Shown here: piece after piece, positions 26,831 to 34,009 of the stretch | Layout: each line of letters begins with the position of its first letter | Position numbering within the stretch: the first letter of the stretch is position 1 | NCBI RefSeq assembly: GCF_013623775.1 | Contig: NZ_JABFAM010000012.1 | Coordinates: 105,631-169,630 of the forward strand | Direction of reading: 5' to 3' | Source: Rufibacter sp. XAAS-G3-1 | GTDB taxonomy: Bacteria > Bacteroidota > Bacteroidia > Cytophagales > Hymenobacteraceae | DNA: 64,000 nt | Notes under the pieces: generated by a model | The model's input: only the letters and a program-made list of their open reading frames with translations | The model's database searches: none | What the model was told of the DNA's origin: nothing | Translations under genes and position numbers: made by a program

Positions 26831-28096
26831 TTTTGTTTTATGGCCTTCTGTTAGCAAGAAAGGAATAAAGAAGCCTACCAACATGGTTCCGAAGTTCTTG
26901 CCAAAATAGACTTCCGTGATCCAGGCAGCGGCAAAGGTTAGGATAACGATTATGGCCAATCCGTTCTGGTGCTTGTAAGCAGAAGCCAAGGGCAGGATTA
27001 GCCAACCCATCAGGAAGAGGAGAAACCCTACAATCCCTAAGCTAAAAAGGACATCCAGGTAGTTGCTATGGACGTTCTTGTCCGTTTCAATGGCTACATA
27101 AAAGTTCTTCTCTTTGTATTTTTCAAGAAGGGCCGCCTCTTTATCTCCCAAGTCTACCCCTTTCAAAGGGCTGCTCTGAAATACCTCCAGGCCGCAGGTC
27201 CAGGCAGCTAATCTGAAATTCGCCCCGTTCCACTGGTCTGGGGTGACCTCCATATTGTAATGGCTTTCCTTGCCCCGGCTTTCAAAATCAAAGCTTCTAT
27301 AGGTGAGTTCTTTGTACCGGTTAAAAGTAGAAGGCATTAGCTTGTTTATCGCCATTATTCCTAAAAATAGGCCTAAAACAAGAGCGGCGCCTTCTACTAT
27401 TTTCCGGTGACGGATAATGTAGTAAAAGCTAAAGCAGAGGGTGGTAACCAGCAGTAGCGCCAACATGATTCTGCTGGCTAACAAGTAGCTAAAAGCAATA
27501 AGAAAGACAACCGCCAGCAGCATCATTCCTTTTCGCTTAGTCTTTCCAAAGAGGATATTCTTAGTGAAAATGAAAATGGACAGATTGACGGCCAATGCCA
27601 CATAAATAGATTGCTGTCTTGTGACGCCAGTAAGCGCATCATTGTACATATAATCTGTTCTATTGAAGGTAGTGGCGGCATATATGCTGGTAACTAAACA
27701 CAGAACAGCTACCAGGGTGGTGATGACGGCAAAAGAAAGTAAAATCTTTTCCTTCAAACTTTTCTGGAGTTGCAGCAGCCCAATACTTGCGGGAAAGAGT
27801 AAAAGCGGAAGCCTTATTTTCAAATGGTGCATACCCCTTGCCACATCTTCTGACAGCAGCGTACTGATTACCAACGCCAGGAAAAAAACAAGCATGCCCT
27901 GTATGTGTGGTCTTTGTTTCAAGGTGTCCCATTTCTCCTGCAAGGTGCTTAGGGAAAAGCTGTAAACCACCAGCAAACCTGTCACTACCGAGTTCACACC
28001 ACTCAAACGGGCGAAGTAAAGGGTTATAAAAAATATGAGGACAAGTGCGAAAAAGCCTTTTTCTTTCTTATTAAGTTCTTGTATACTGGTAATCAT
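26816..28096 (-). CDS. O-antigen ligase-like membrane protein (Wzy/WaaL superfamily)
   Basis: The 426-residue protein has about ten or eleven membrane helices and one long periplasmic loop in the C-terminal half (about residues 265-340, with NVHSNYLDVLFSLGIVGFLLFL after it). The layout matches O-antigen ligases and polymerases. Together with the ABC exporter next door it may ligate the exported polymer to lipid A core, though polymerase is possible. It is convergent to the locus. The start is ATG at 28096 (MITSIQELNKKEKG). Confidence 0.85.
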   Translation of the reverse strand: MITSIQELNKKEKGFFALVLIFFITLYFARLSGVNSVVTGLLVVYSFSLSTLQEKWDTLKQRPHIQGMLVFFLALVISTLLSEDVARGMHHLKIRLPLLLFPASIGLLQLQKSLKEKILLSFAVITTLVAVLCLVTSIYAATTFNRTDYMYNDALTGVTRQQSIYVALAVNLSIFIFTKNILFGKTKRKGMMLLAVVFLIAFSYLLASRIMLALLLVTTLCFSFYYIIRHRKIVEGAALVLGLFLGIMAINKLMPSTFNRYKELTYRSFDFESRGKESHYNMEVTPDQWNGANFRLAAWTCGLEVFQSSPLKGVDLGDKEAALLEKYKEKNFYVAIETDKNVHSNYLDVLFSLGIVGFLLFLMGWLILPLASAYKHQNGLAIIVILTFAAAWITEVYFGKNFGTMLVGFFIPFLLTEGHKTKAARQ

Positions 28097-28516
28097 CTTA
28101 AAAATATAGAGGCAATGTTGGATTGACTGGTGTAGGTATCTTTACTTAAGGCTGGCCAATGGTGTTTATTGAAAGCCAATGTACTCCCCGGTAAAGTCTT
28201 CTTCTACAAAAGTAACCAATGAAATGACTTTAAACGCTGATGTAGAGCGGCCTTTTAAAAACCAAGAAGTGCGAAAAGGGACCAATGTGGAAAGAAGCAT
28301 TGTCTTTACGCCCATGTTCCTGTAAGAACGCTATCCCTTAACCTTACCTTACGCCATCCTGCCGTGGTTCCCGGCGCGGCGAGTCTGGAGACCCGCTTCA
28401 TCCCGTGTCACGAGACGGGATGAAGCGGCAGTACTTATCAAACCTGTTTTCCGCAGCACCGCCTGCTCCAAAGGCCTCGTAGTGCGCACAGCTCCTACAA
28501 GTGTCTGCGCCCATTC

Positions 28517-28554
28517 CGTTTTTGGCCCATTTTCCGTAAAAAAGCCCCAAAACG
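28517..28554. repeat. Family A hairpin closing a family C module
   Basis: Outer arms CGTTTTTGGCCC and complement close a hairpin; it follows the C module exactly as at 1331-1368 and 58661-58714. Confidence 0.75.
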
Positions 28555-28722
28555 CATCAGTGGGGCGCTTGCGGAAGATCAGATACCCTCCCTCAGGTTT
28601 ACAAATGCACTGCGCACGTATCATTCTTACTTATAGGAGAATGAAGTAGGCCCTCATCTGCAAAACAGCTTCAACACCGCAATATCAAGCATATACAATC
28701 TCAAGTAATGGTTTTTCTTATA

Positions 28723-28924
28723 GAACCTGTTTAGAGTTTTTCATTAACCGGTATTTTAAACAATTCCTCTGGGGCAAGCAACCGGTTATACTTTTGTTTT
28801 GAGGCTATTTCTATGAAAACAGGCCAAAAACAAAAGGTTTAGCTGTACACTGCGCATGCAGATGCTTGTACCGTCGTTTTCAGGCTACTTTTATAAAAAC
28901 AGGCCAGAAACTCTAAACAGCTTC
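28723..28924. mobile_element. 202-bp composite inverted-repeat element, copy F1
   Basis: The ends are inverted: GAACCTGTTTAGAGTTTT at left and the complement of GAAGCTGTTTAGAGTTT at right. Inside are two family A hairpins (28791-28836 and 28875-28911) joined by a linker (TGTACACTGCGCATGCAGAT). A second copy of exactly the same length is at 32742-32943. A half copy in reverse orientation is at 56458-56543. No gene is inside, so any movement would rely on an enzyme elsewhere. No target duplication is obvious. Confidence 0.75.
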
Positions 28925-28956
28925 ATGCTTTGAGTATAGAAAGGACAAACAAAAAA

Positions 28957-28980
28957 GGGTGCGGGTTTAAACCCGCACCC
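28957..28980 (-). terminator. Terminator of small membrane protein gene
   Basis: A perfect 24-base palindrome (GGGTGCGGGTTT and complement) lies 33 bases past the minus-strand stop at 29014 and is followed by a T-run on that strand. Confidence 0.88.
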
Positions 28981-29013
28981 CTCAAAAAGATGATTCTGCC
29001 GGAAGGCAACTGC

Positions 29014-29397
29014 TTAACCGTTATTTTGGCCACCTTGGTAGTCGCCGCCGTTGTAGCCACCTACTACGTTCTGATTGTGTACATCATCGTCATTCGCGTT
29101 GCCGCCGGTATTTCCGGTGTTGGCAGTGCTGGTCTGACCTGCGCCAGCGTGTTTGCCACCGCTACGTTTTCCGCTGGAATGCCCGGCACTTACTTTTTTA
29201 CTTCCTCTACCCAGAAAGAAGCCGTAGGCAATCAGTCCAATTCCTGCTGCAAAGGCTACATACTGCTTGTCTTTGTTGCGCAGTGATTGATAAAATTTCA
29301 TGCCTGAATCTGCCGGATTGTTAATGATGTTGGAGATTTCCTGCGGATTTTGGATGAGGTCAGCAAGGGCTTTGGTTTCTTGGTTATTATCTTCCAT
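29014..29397 (-). CDS. Single-pass membrane protein with Gly/Asn-rich tail
   Basis: This 127-residue protein has a polar helix (residues 1-45), one membrane helix (about 47-65, YVAFAAGIGLIAYGFFLG), a basic RG/K-rich patch (GRGSKK, GKRSGGKHAG) and a low-complexity Gly/Asn/Thr tail. I cannot assign a family. The tail probably faces outside or is disordered in the cytoplasm. Transcribed alone. Confidence 0.7.
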   Translation of the reverse strand: MEDNNQETKALADLIQNPQEISNIINNPADSGMKFYQSLRNKDKQYVAFAAGIGLIAYGFFLGRGSKKVSAGHSSGKRSGGKHAGAGQTSTANTGNTGGNANDDDVHNQNVVGGYNGGDYQGGQNNG

Positions 29398-29673
29398 AGT
29401 TTTAAAGGTTTATGAGGTTTTAGGTACGGCTTTTCTGCCTGAAAGATGCCTCTTGCCGGGGAATTAATCAGTTTGGGGTAGGAAACTTCCGCTTGTATCT
29501 TTCAATATAAGAGACCTCTTCCCCAGTAGTCAGAAACAAACTAGCTTGAATGACAGAAAGTCTATGTCATTAAGCCACTTCTTTAGAAAGTTTCTTGTAT
29601 TCTCTGAAAAGAGCGTTTAACCACACGTTTGGGATAATGCCAGTGGCAATGGTTTTCGCGCCATAGCAGGACA
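29398..29673. other. Intergenic region, nothing recognised
   Basis: A gap with promoter capacity for the minus gene at 29397 on one side and the PIN-toxin end on the other; no repeat or site recognised. Confidence 0.3.
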
Positions 29674-30138
29674 TCATCGGCTAGTATAAAAAACGTGCAA
29701 GGCCGTCGGCCGTGGCATGGCTTTTATACAATGTGTGCGCATCGTTGTTTTATTTTGCCCAATTCTCAATCCTGCTACCCTGTTGAATTCTTTTTCATTG
29801 TTGGTAACTAATGTAGTATTAAGGCTTAGGGCATGTGCGGCAATCAAGGTGTCAAGCGGTCCGATAGGTGTCCCCGCCTTTTCAAGACTTGCCCTAATTT
29901 TACCGTATTCTACGGCAGCATTATAATCGAAGTCTTTGATGTCCAGCGGCACAAGAAATTGGTTCAGCGCCTCTAGGTTCCTGTCAGGGCTGCCGCTCTT
30001 TCTTATCCCATATTCCAGTTCAGCAAGTGTGATAGTTGAAATCCCAACGTTTCCAAGTGTCAACTCCTTGAACCTCTCCAGTACAATCTCGGGCTTCTTC
30101 TTTATGATGTAGATGTTTGTATCCAGAAGGTAATCCAC
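29674..30138 (-). CDS. vapC: PIN-domain toxin (VapC family)
   Basis: The 154-residue PIN ribonuclease shows the acidic residues of the family: Asp6 in LLDTN, Glu in TLAELEYGI and Asp in GPLDTLIAAHAL. VapC enzymes cleave tRNA or rRNA and are held by the cognate antitoxin. The start is GTG at 30138, sharing one base with the stop of the upstream gene. The C-terminus departs from the family: after VAGLRI it continues for about 24 extra residues, and the +1 frame reads IENWAK-stop, the usual ending. A short deletion or shift there is likely. Confidence 0.85.
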   Translation of the reverse strand: MDYLLDTNIYIIKKKPEIVLERFKELTLGNVGISTITLAELEYGIRKSGSPDRNLEALNQFLVPLDIKDFDYNAAVEYGKIRASLEKAGTPIGPLDTLIAAHALSLNTTLVTNNEKEFNRVAGLRIGQNKTTMRTHCIKAMPRPTALHVFYTSR

Positions 30139-30374
30139 TAGTCAAATGCTTCCCTTTTCTGTTCTAACGGCTGGCTTCTCTCCTCCATGAAGTCAGGAGT
30201 GAACTTGCTTAGGCTTTCAAAGAGGTTCTGCCATGGGTTGTGGAATGGGATAAGGTAAAGGGCATTTCTAAGCCTTTTGACATAGACTTTGTCATCATTT
30301 ATTTTGTGGCTTTCAGGAATCCGGATTGCCTGTGAACCAGATTCGTTCTGTATCTTGATAGTCTCGAAGGCCAT
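30138..30374 (-). CDS. vapB: VapB-like antitoxin (AbrB/SpoVT type)
   Basis: The 78-residue protein begins with the looped-hinge strand pattern IKIQNESGSQAIRIPESHKI followed by VYVKRLRNALYLIPFH, as in AbrB-type VapB antitoxins, with a basic/acidic C-terminal half that probably wraps the toxin. It lies directly upstream of vapC and overlaps it by one base (TAGTG). It likely autoregulates the operon. The pairing with vapC supports both calls. Confidence 0.85.
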   Translation of the reverse strand: MAFETIKIQNESGSQAIRIPESHKINDDKVYVKRLRNALYLIPFHNPWQNLFESLSKFTPDFMEERSQPLEQKREAFD

Positions 30375-30719
30375 GTCGTCAGTTTTTGGGGTTTGTTCTT
30401 AAAATTAACGATTTCTTCTGGATTTTCGTTTTTTCTATGAGCACCATCTTAAGAATTCTGCTTTGTAGCAAATGCGGGCTTAACACGCACCAATCATTGA
30501 TAGTGGTATCAATTGTCCTTGCAGGTAAACGTAGTTGTGCGTAGCAGCGACACTCAGCAAACTACCGGGCAGCCAACCGTGCGGAAAACTAGTGTGTTTT
30601 TGCTTTAAGTTGAGTAAAATAGGCCAGAAACGGTAATGCATGAGAGGCTGCCATACCAGCCATAGAAAAGCCGCTCTTAACTTATGCAAGAGCGGCTTTT
30701 CTATAAAGCGTAAGTACGA
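30375..30719. other. Intergenic with family A hairpin and terminator
   Basis: Family A hairpin at 30595-30632 (right arm AGGCCAGAAACG) and a terminator hairpin at 30662-30704 fill this gap. No gene is supported in 30480-30689; the open frame there is low quality. Confidence 0.6.
30662..30704. terminator. Bidirectional terminator
   Basis: Perfect arms ATAGAAAAGCCGCTCTT and complement with a 9-base loop end just after the stop of the minus-strand gene at 30720. Confidence 0.9.
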
Positions 30720-31154
30720 TTAGTTACCCGGCCAGGCATTCCAGGGAATGCGGCTAAGGATAAGGATCAAACCCAATCCGTAGAAAATGGCAATGGTTTT
30801 GAAGCCGCGGTTAGTCCCAATCTGGCGCTTCGCTTTGGAGTAGCCAATGGTGATCAGAACTACAGCCAGAACCATCATTAAAGGATGCTCCAGGAAATAA
30901 AGACGGGAGGTGGCATCTTTCATGGCGGCACCGGAGGCATTTGACACGCCCAGCGGCGATACAAAGTACAGGATCAACCCAATCACCCACTGGAGGTGCG
31001 TTGGGATAAGTCCTAATAAACCTAATTTCCGGCTTCCCTCAGTAAAGGTTTTCCCCCCGAAAAGTCCGGCCAGAGCGGAGATCAACGAGATCGCTACCCC
31101 TAAAAGCACCAGATAGGCCAGGTAAGAGTGCGCATGCTGTAGTCCTGTGTACAT
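30720..31154 (-). CDS. Four-helix membrane protein
   Basis: The likely start is ATG 31154 (MYTGLQHAHSYLAYLVLLG), giving 144 residues. Four membrane helices are visible (about 12-30, 55-75, 90-108 and 120-138), with RLYFLEHPLMM between helices 2 and 3, ending with SRIPWNAWPGN. A similar fold occurs in cytochrome-like membrane proteins of Bacteroidota, but I see no heme-binding His pair that I can trust. Function unknown. Confidence 0.75.
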   Translation of the reverse strand: MYTGLQHAHSYLAYLVLLGVAISLISALAGLFGGKTFTEGSRKLGLLGLIPTHLQWVIGLILYFVSPLGVSNASGAAMKDATSRLYFLEHPLMMVLAVVLITIGYSKAKRQIGTNRGFKTIAIFYGLGLILILSRIPWNAWPGN

Positions 31155-31523
31155 CGTTTCAATAGTTGGTTGCAGGTGTAAAGATAGGCACTCCCTTCTT
31201 TCCTGCCCTATAGTCTTAGGTGCAAATAAGAAAAACTTCACTGCCTGAGGTAGAAGATAGAAGCGATGCCTGTTTTTAGAGCATGTTTAAAATTTGCTTT
31301 CGTAAGCGAACACGGCAAGCGTAAGGTTCTGCGGAAGCCTGTTTTGAGCCTCGTAGCAGGGTTGCGAAGGCGATCAAAGCGCGAACGCAGGTTCTTGCTA
31401 TGGGCTTTTGCAGCACGAAAGGCAAAGTTTAAACAGGCGCTTAGGGTGTTTTTTTAACAACCCTTAAAACGGTTGACGGTTCATGTGATGCCACCGATGT
31501 TATCTTATGCTTGTTCACAGCAC
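31155..31523. other. Gap holding a mini-transposon inside a family A hairpin
   Basis: The gap holds the TTA-flanked 161-bp element at 31280-31440, which splits a family A hairpin (31271-31279 and 31444-31471). Beyond that, nothing is recognised; the promoter of the minus-strand gene ending its upstream side must lie in the first 100 bases. Confidence 0.6.
31280..31440. mobile_element. 161-bp TTA-flanked mini-transposon inserted in hairpin
   Basis: Terminal inverted repeats are GAGCATGTTTAAAATTTGC at left and, on the other strand, GCGCCTGTTTAAACTTTGC at right, extending to TTTCGT on both. A TTA direct repeat flanks the element (31277-31279 and 31441-31443). Joining the flanks after removing the element and one TTA gives GTTTTTAGGGTGTTT, T-rich loop, AACAACCCTTAAAAC, a family A-type hairpin. 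This shows insertion after the hairpin existed. It has no gene and looks like a mini-element of an IS5-superfamily-like transposase (inference). Confidence 0.75.
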
Positions 31524-32642
31524 CTATAAGTGAAGACCAAGTCCCCATTCAATCACATTGGCATGGCCGTCATGGGCCATGAGCAGGGCGCTGGCAGATA
31601 GGTGTTTGAAAATCATGTACTGCAGGCCATACCGTTGGTAGAAATCAGGGAATAAGTGGTGCGGTTGGTACACGTACCGCCCAAAATGGAACACAAAAGA
31701 CAAGTGGCTCAGGTGTAGTTCATGCCCTATGAAAATTCCCGCCGAACGTTTGTCTAAGTACCCCTCCGGATAATTCATTCCTTGGTTCAGGTACTCTTCC
31801 CCAATGGCCGTATCAAAGATGGCATCAACTCCCAGCAGCAGGGAGTTGGTATAGGTGAACCGTTTGCTCGCATAGCCCGACATCGTGTACACCGGGTGTT
31901 TGAAGTCATCCCTCAAAACCTCCTTCACACCGGCCGCCATTCTAATGTTCATGCGCAAACGCTTGTCAATTTGGGGCGCGGTGGAGTCTTGTTCTGTTTT
32001 CGCTGTAATTGCGCCCTTTGGCTGGTAGCGTACCCCAAGACCCAGCAAAGGCATATTCATCCCGTTGTTGGATTGGTTCAGGCTGCCATTGGAGAAGTGG
32101 CGGAAAGCAAAGATAGCGTTCAGAAAAACCCGCTCCCCCATGGGATGTTCATACCTCAGGTTACCCCGGATTGAAAAGGTAATGGGGCTGCCAATGGCTT
32201 TGTTGTTTTCGTTGGAAGTGGAGTTGTAGTGGCGGGTAGTATACACCAAGCCAGAGCCAAGGTTATACCGCAAACTACCTTTGCCAATTTTGGCAAGGGG
32301 GCCGTCCAGGTAAGAGGTGGCCGTCACAGATTCACCTAACTCATCTGGAACCATGTAATTGAAATAAGACAGCGCAAACCCAAGGGCCGGGAGTTTGTAT
32401 TTCCGTTCCCAGTACCTTTTGCCCAGGGTTTGTTTGTTGGCATAGAGTTCCACCCCATGAAGATTAGAGTAATTGAGGAGGGAGAGCCCAGACCGGTAAC
32501 GGAAGTACCCCCCATAGTACCCGTTCACTCCAAACGACCACGGGCCTTTCCCATCTGTCGCATTCTGTTGAGCCTGTGAAGAAGTTGGGAAAGCGAACGT
32601 AAGCAGCACAAGGAGAAGAATGACGCGGGACAACTGGAGCAT
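31524..32642 (-). CDS. PagL-like lipid A 3-O-deacylase (acyloxyacyl hydrolase)
   Basis: The 372-residue protein has an N-terminal signal (LLVLLTFAFPTSSQA) and outer-membrane-barrel strands. The catalytic signature FRHFSNGS holds the His and Ser of PagL, and the following NNGMNMPLLGLGV matches the strand that supplies the third residue. PagL removes an acyl chain from lipid A in the outer membrane. This copy is about twice the length of classic PagL, with an extra C-terminal part (about 215-372) that may be a second barrel half. Confidence 0.82.
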   Translation of the reverse strand: MLQLSRVILLLVLLTFAFPTSSQAQQNATDGKGPWSFGVNGYYGGYFRYRSGLSLLNYSNLHGVELYANKQTLGKRYWERKYKLPALGFALSYFNYMVPDELGESVTATSYLDGPLAKIGKGSLRYNLGSGLVYTTRHYNSTSNENNKAIGSPITFSIRGNLRYEHPMGERVFLNAIFAFRHFSNGSLNQSNNGMNMPLLGLGVRYQPKGAITAKTEQDSTAPQIDKRLRMNIRMAAGVKEVLRDDFKHPVYTMSGYASKRFTYTNSLLLGVDAIFDTAIGEEYLNQGMNYPEGYLDKRSAGIFIGHELHLSHLSFVFHFGRYVYQPHHLFPDFYQRYGLQYMIFKHLSASALLMAHDGHANVIEWGLGLHL

Positions 32643-32741
32643 AGAAGCAGAATTACCTTAGACGAAGACGCGCCTACAAGCGGGTGAGATTGAATGATAT
32701 GGCAAAATAGAAAATTGTTTGAAAAGGAAGATGCTCTTCCT

Positions 32742-32943
32742 GAACCTGTTTAGAGTTTTTCTCAACTGGCCTTTAAAGCAACTCCTCTGTTGCAAGCGGC
32801 TGTAGGTGCCATGCATTTTTAGGCTGATTTTATGGAAACAGGCCAAAAACAAGAAGTTTATCTGTACACTGGCGCCTGCCGCTGCTTGAACTGCCGTTTT
32901 CAGGCTATTTTTATGAAACAGGCATAAAACTCTAAACAGCTTC
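32742..32943. mobile_element. 202-bp composite inverted-repeat element, copy F2
   Basis: Same ends and length as 28723-28924. Internal hairpins lie at 32814-32850 and 32892-32930. The linker between them (TGTACACTGGCGCCTGCCGC) has diverged from the other copy, while ends and hairpins stay close. The matching length suggests a defined unit. Confidence 0.75.
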
Positions 32944-33402
32944 ACTGTCTAAAATTGAACCTGCTAAGAGTTATTTACTAATGTTACGCACTCCTGCTGG
33001 CGACTCGCTTCATCCCGTGGCACGAGACGGGAGTCGCGCGCCTTTTTTTGTTGGCTCCCCCTGCCGCCTGCTCCAAAGACCTTGTAACGTCCGGAGGATC
33101 TGCGAGCGTCTCTGTGCCGATAGCTCGCCAATCAGGAGATTGGCTGTCCCTTGGTGCGCAGAGCGCTGTCGCTAACTCTACGCACAACAATAGTATGGTT
33201 CCTGGTGACTCCGGCGACTTGTTTCATTCCTAGGTACGTGACTGGGGCCTTGTGCCAATTGTTCTTAAACCTGTGAGGTCTTCAAGACCTCATAGGTTTC
33301 CGCGTTTTAGGCCCGTTTTGCAGGAAACAGGCCCAAAACGCATCAGCGGGGTTCCTTTCTCTGCTGGCTAATCTTACCCCATAGAAATTTTGTGCGTATT
33401 CC

Positions 33403-33541
33403 GTCCCCCTTTGAGGGTCTAGGATGATTCCTCGTGCAGATCCACGCATTCCCGATGCTTTACGTCTGCTATTTTTACATCGGATAAAAGTTCATTGCCT
33501 CTTTTTCCGCTTCCTCATCCTCCTACCCCCTTCAAAGCTGA
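33403..33541. mobile_element. Decayed family B inverted-repeat element
   Basis: It begins GTCCCCCTTTGAGGGTCT and ends with TCATCCTCCTACCCCCTT then CAAAG. Next to the left arm is GATTCCTCGTGCAGAT, matching the flank inside the intact copy at 61798-61952. Confidence 0.6.
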
Positions 33542-33576
33542 TCTTACAGGGAAACTTTTACTAACATTGCTGTTCG

Positions 33577-33690
33577 GGATTTCCAATCCCGAACCACTCG
33601 GTCGGGGATTTATAAATCCCCTTCGCGCCAGTTGGATAGATACGGGGATTGATAAATCCCCGACAGAGTCGTTTCAGATTGATAAATCCG
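33577..33690. repeat. Cluster of short near-perfect palindromes (family H)
   Basis: Three palindromes follow each other: GGGATTTCCAATCCC, GGGGATTTATAAATCCCC and GGGGATTGATAAATCCCC. A related cluster is at 58734-58843 (GGGAGTTCCACTCCC, CGGAGTTCCACTCCG). The shared flank CGAACC after the first palindrome suggests common origin. Purpose unknown. Confidence 0.6.
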
Positions 33691-34009
33691 AAAGGGCGGG
33701 AAGGTAGAAAACGCCTTTTCTTTCATTGAAATGGCTACTGTTTTTTCCCTACAAGATGAGCTTAAAAGGGGGACGATCAGATAGCGTTCTTCACATGCTG
33801 GAAGTATGGGAGTAGGTCAACTCTCTACTGGAGAGGGGGCTAAGAGTGAGGCTCTCTCACCAGGTTATGCGTAGAGTTAGCGGCAGCGCTCTACGCATCC
33901 TCGTACAGCCAATCTCCTGATTGGCGTTACACGTATTCGCACTTTCCGGACAGCTAATTCTCTGATTAGCATTACACGGATTTCCAAGCCATTTCAGCCA
34001 ATAAATCCA

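Larger units (their letters stand above)
28097..29013. repeat. 917-base repeat-rich intergenic region
   Basis: This gap holds, in order: AT-rich DNA in which the minus strand carries a short protein-like frame ending in FTGEYIGFQ (about 28120-28270; possible gene fragment, weak); a family C module at about 28367-28514; hairpin A at 28517-28554; a 202-bp element at 28723-28924; and a terminator at 28957-28980. I see no intact gene. Open frames of 60-120 codons follow the repeats. Confidence 0.65.
32643..34009. repeat. 1.37-kb repeat island between PagL-like and hrpB
   Basis: No gene is supported. In order: copy F2 (32742-32943); a family C module (about 32995-33118); D module (about 33119-33215); E hairpin (about 33268-33300); hairpin A (33303-33340); a decayed family B element (33403-33541); palindromic words of the GGGGATTTATAAATCCCC type (about 33570-33690); and another D-type arrangement (about 33861-33975) with TGCGTAGAG/CTCTACGCA. 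Frames of 60-70 codons follow the repeats and are not protein-like. Confidence 0.75.

Noticed and set aside
27350..27383. Hairpin-like right arm (AATAGGCCTAAAACA) inside the O-antigen ligase gene
   Set aside because: Left arm is absent and the codons fit a membrane helix, so I treat it as chance.
30720..31241. Longer start for the four-helix membrane protein
   Set aside because: The upstream 29 residues are unlike a membrane protein start; ATG 31154 precedes the first helix directly.
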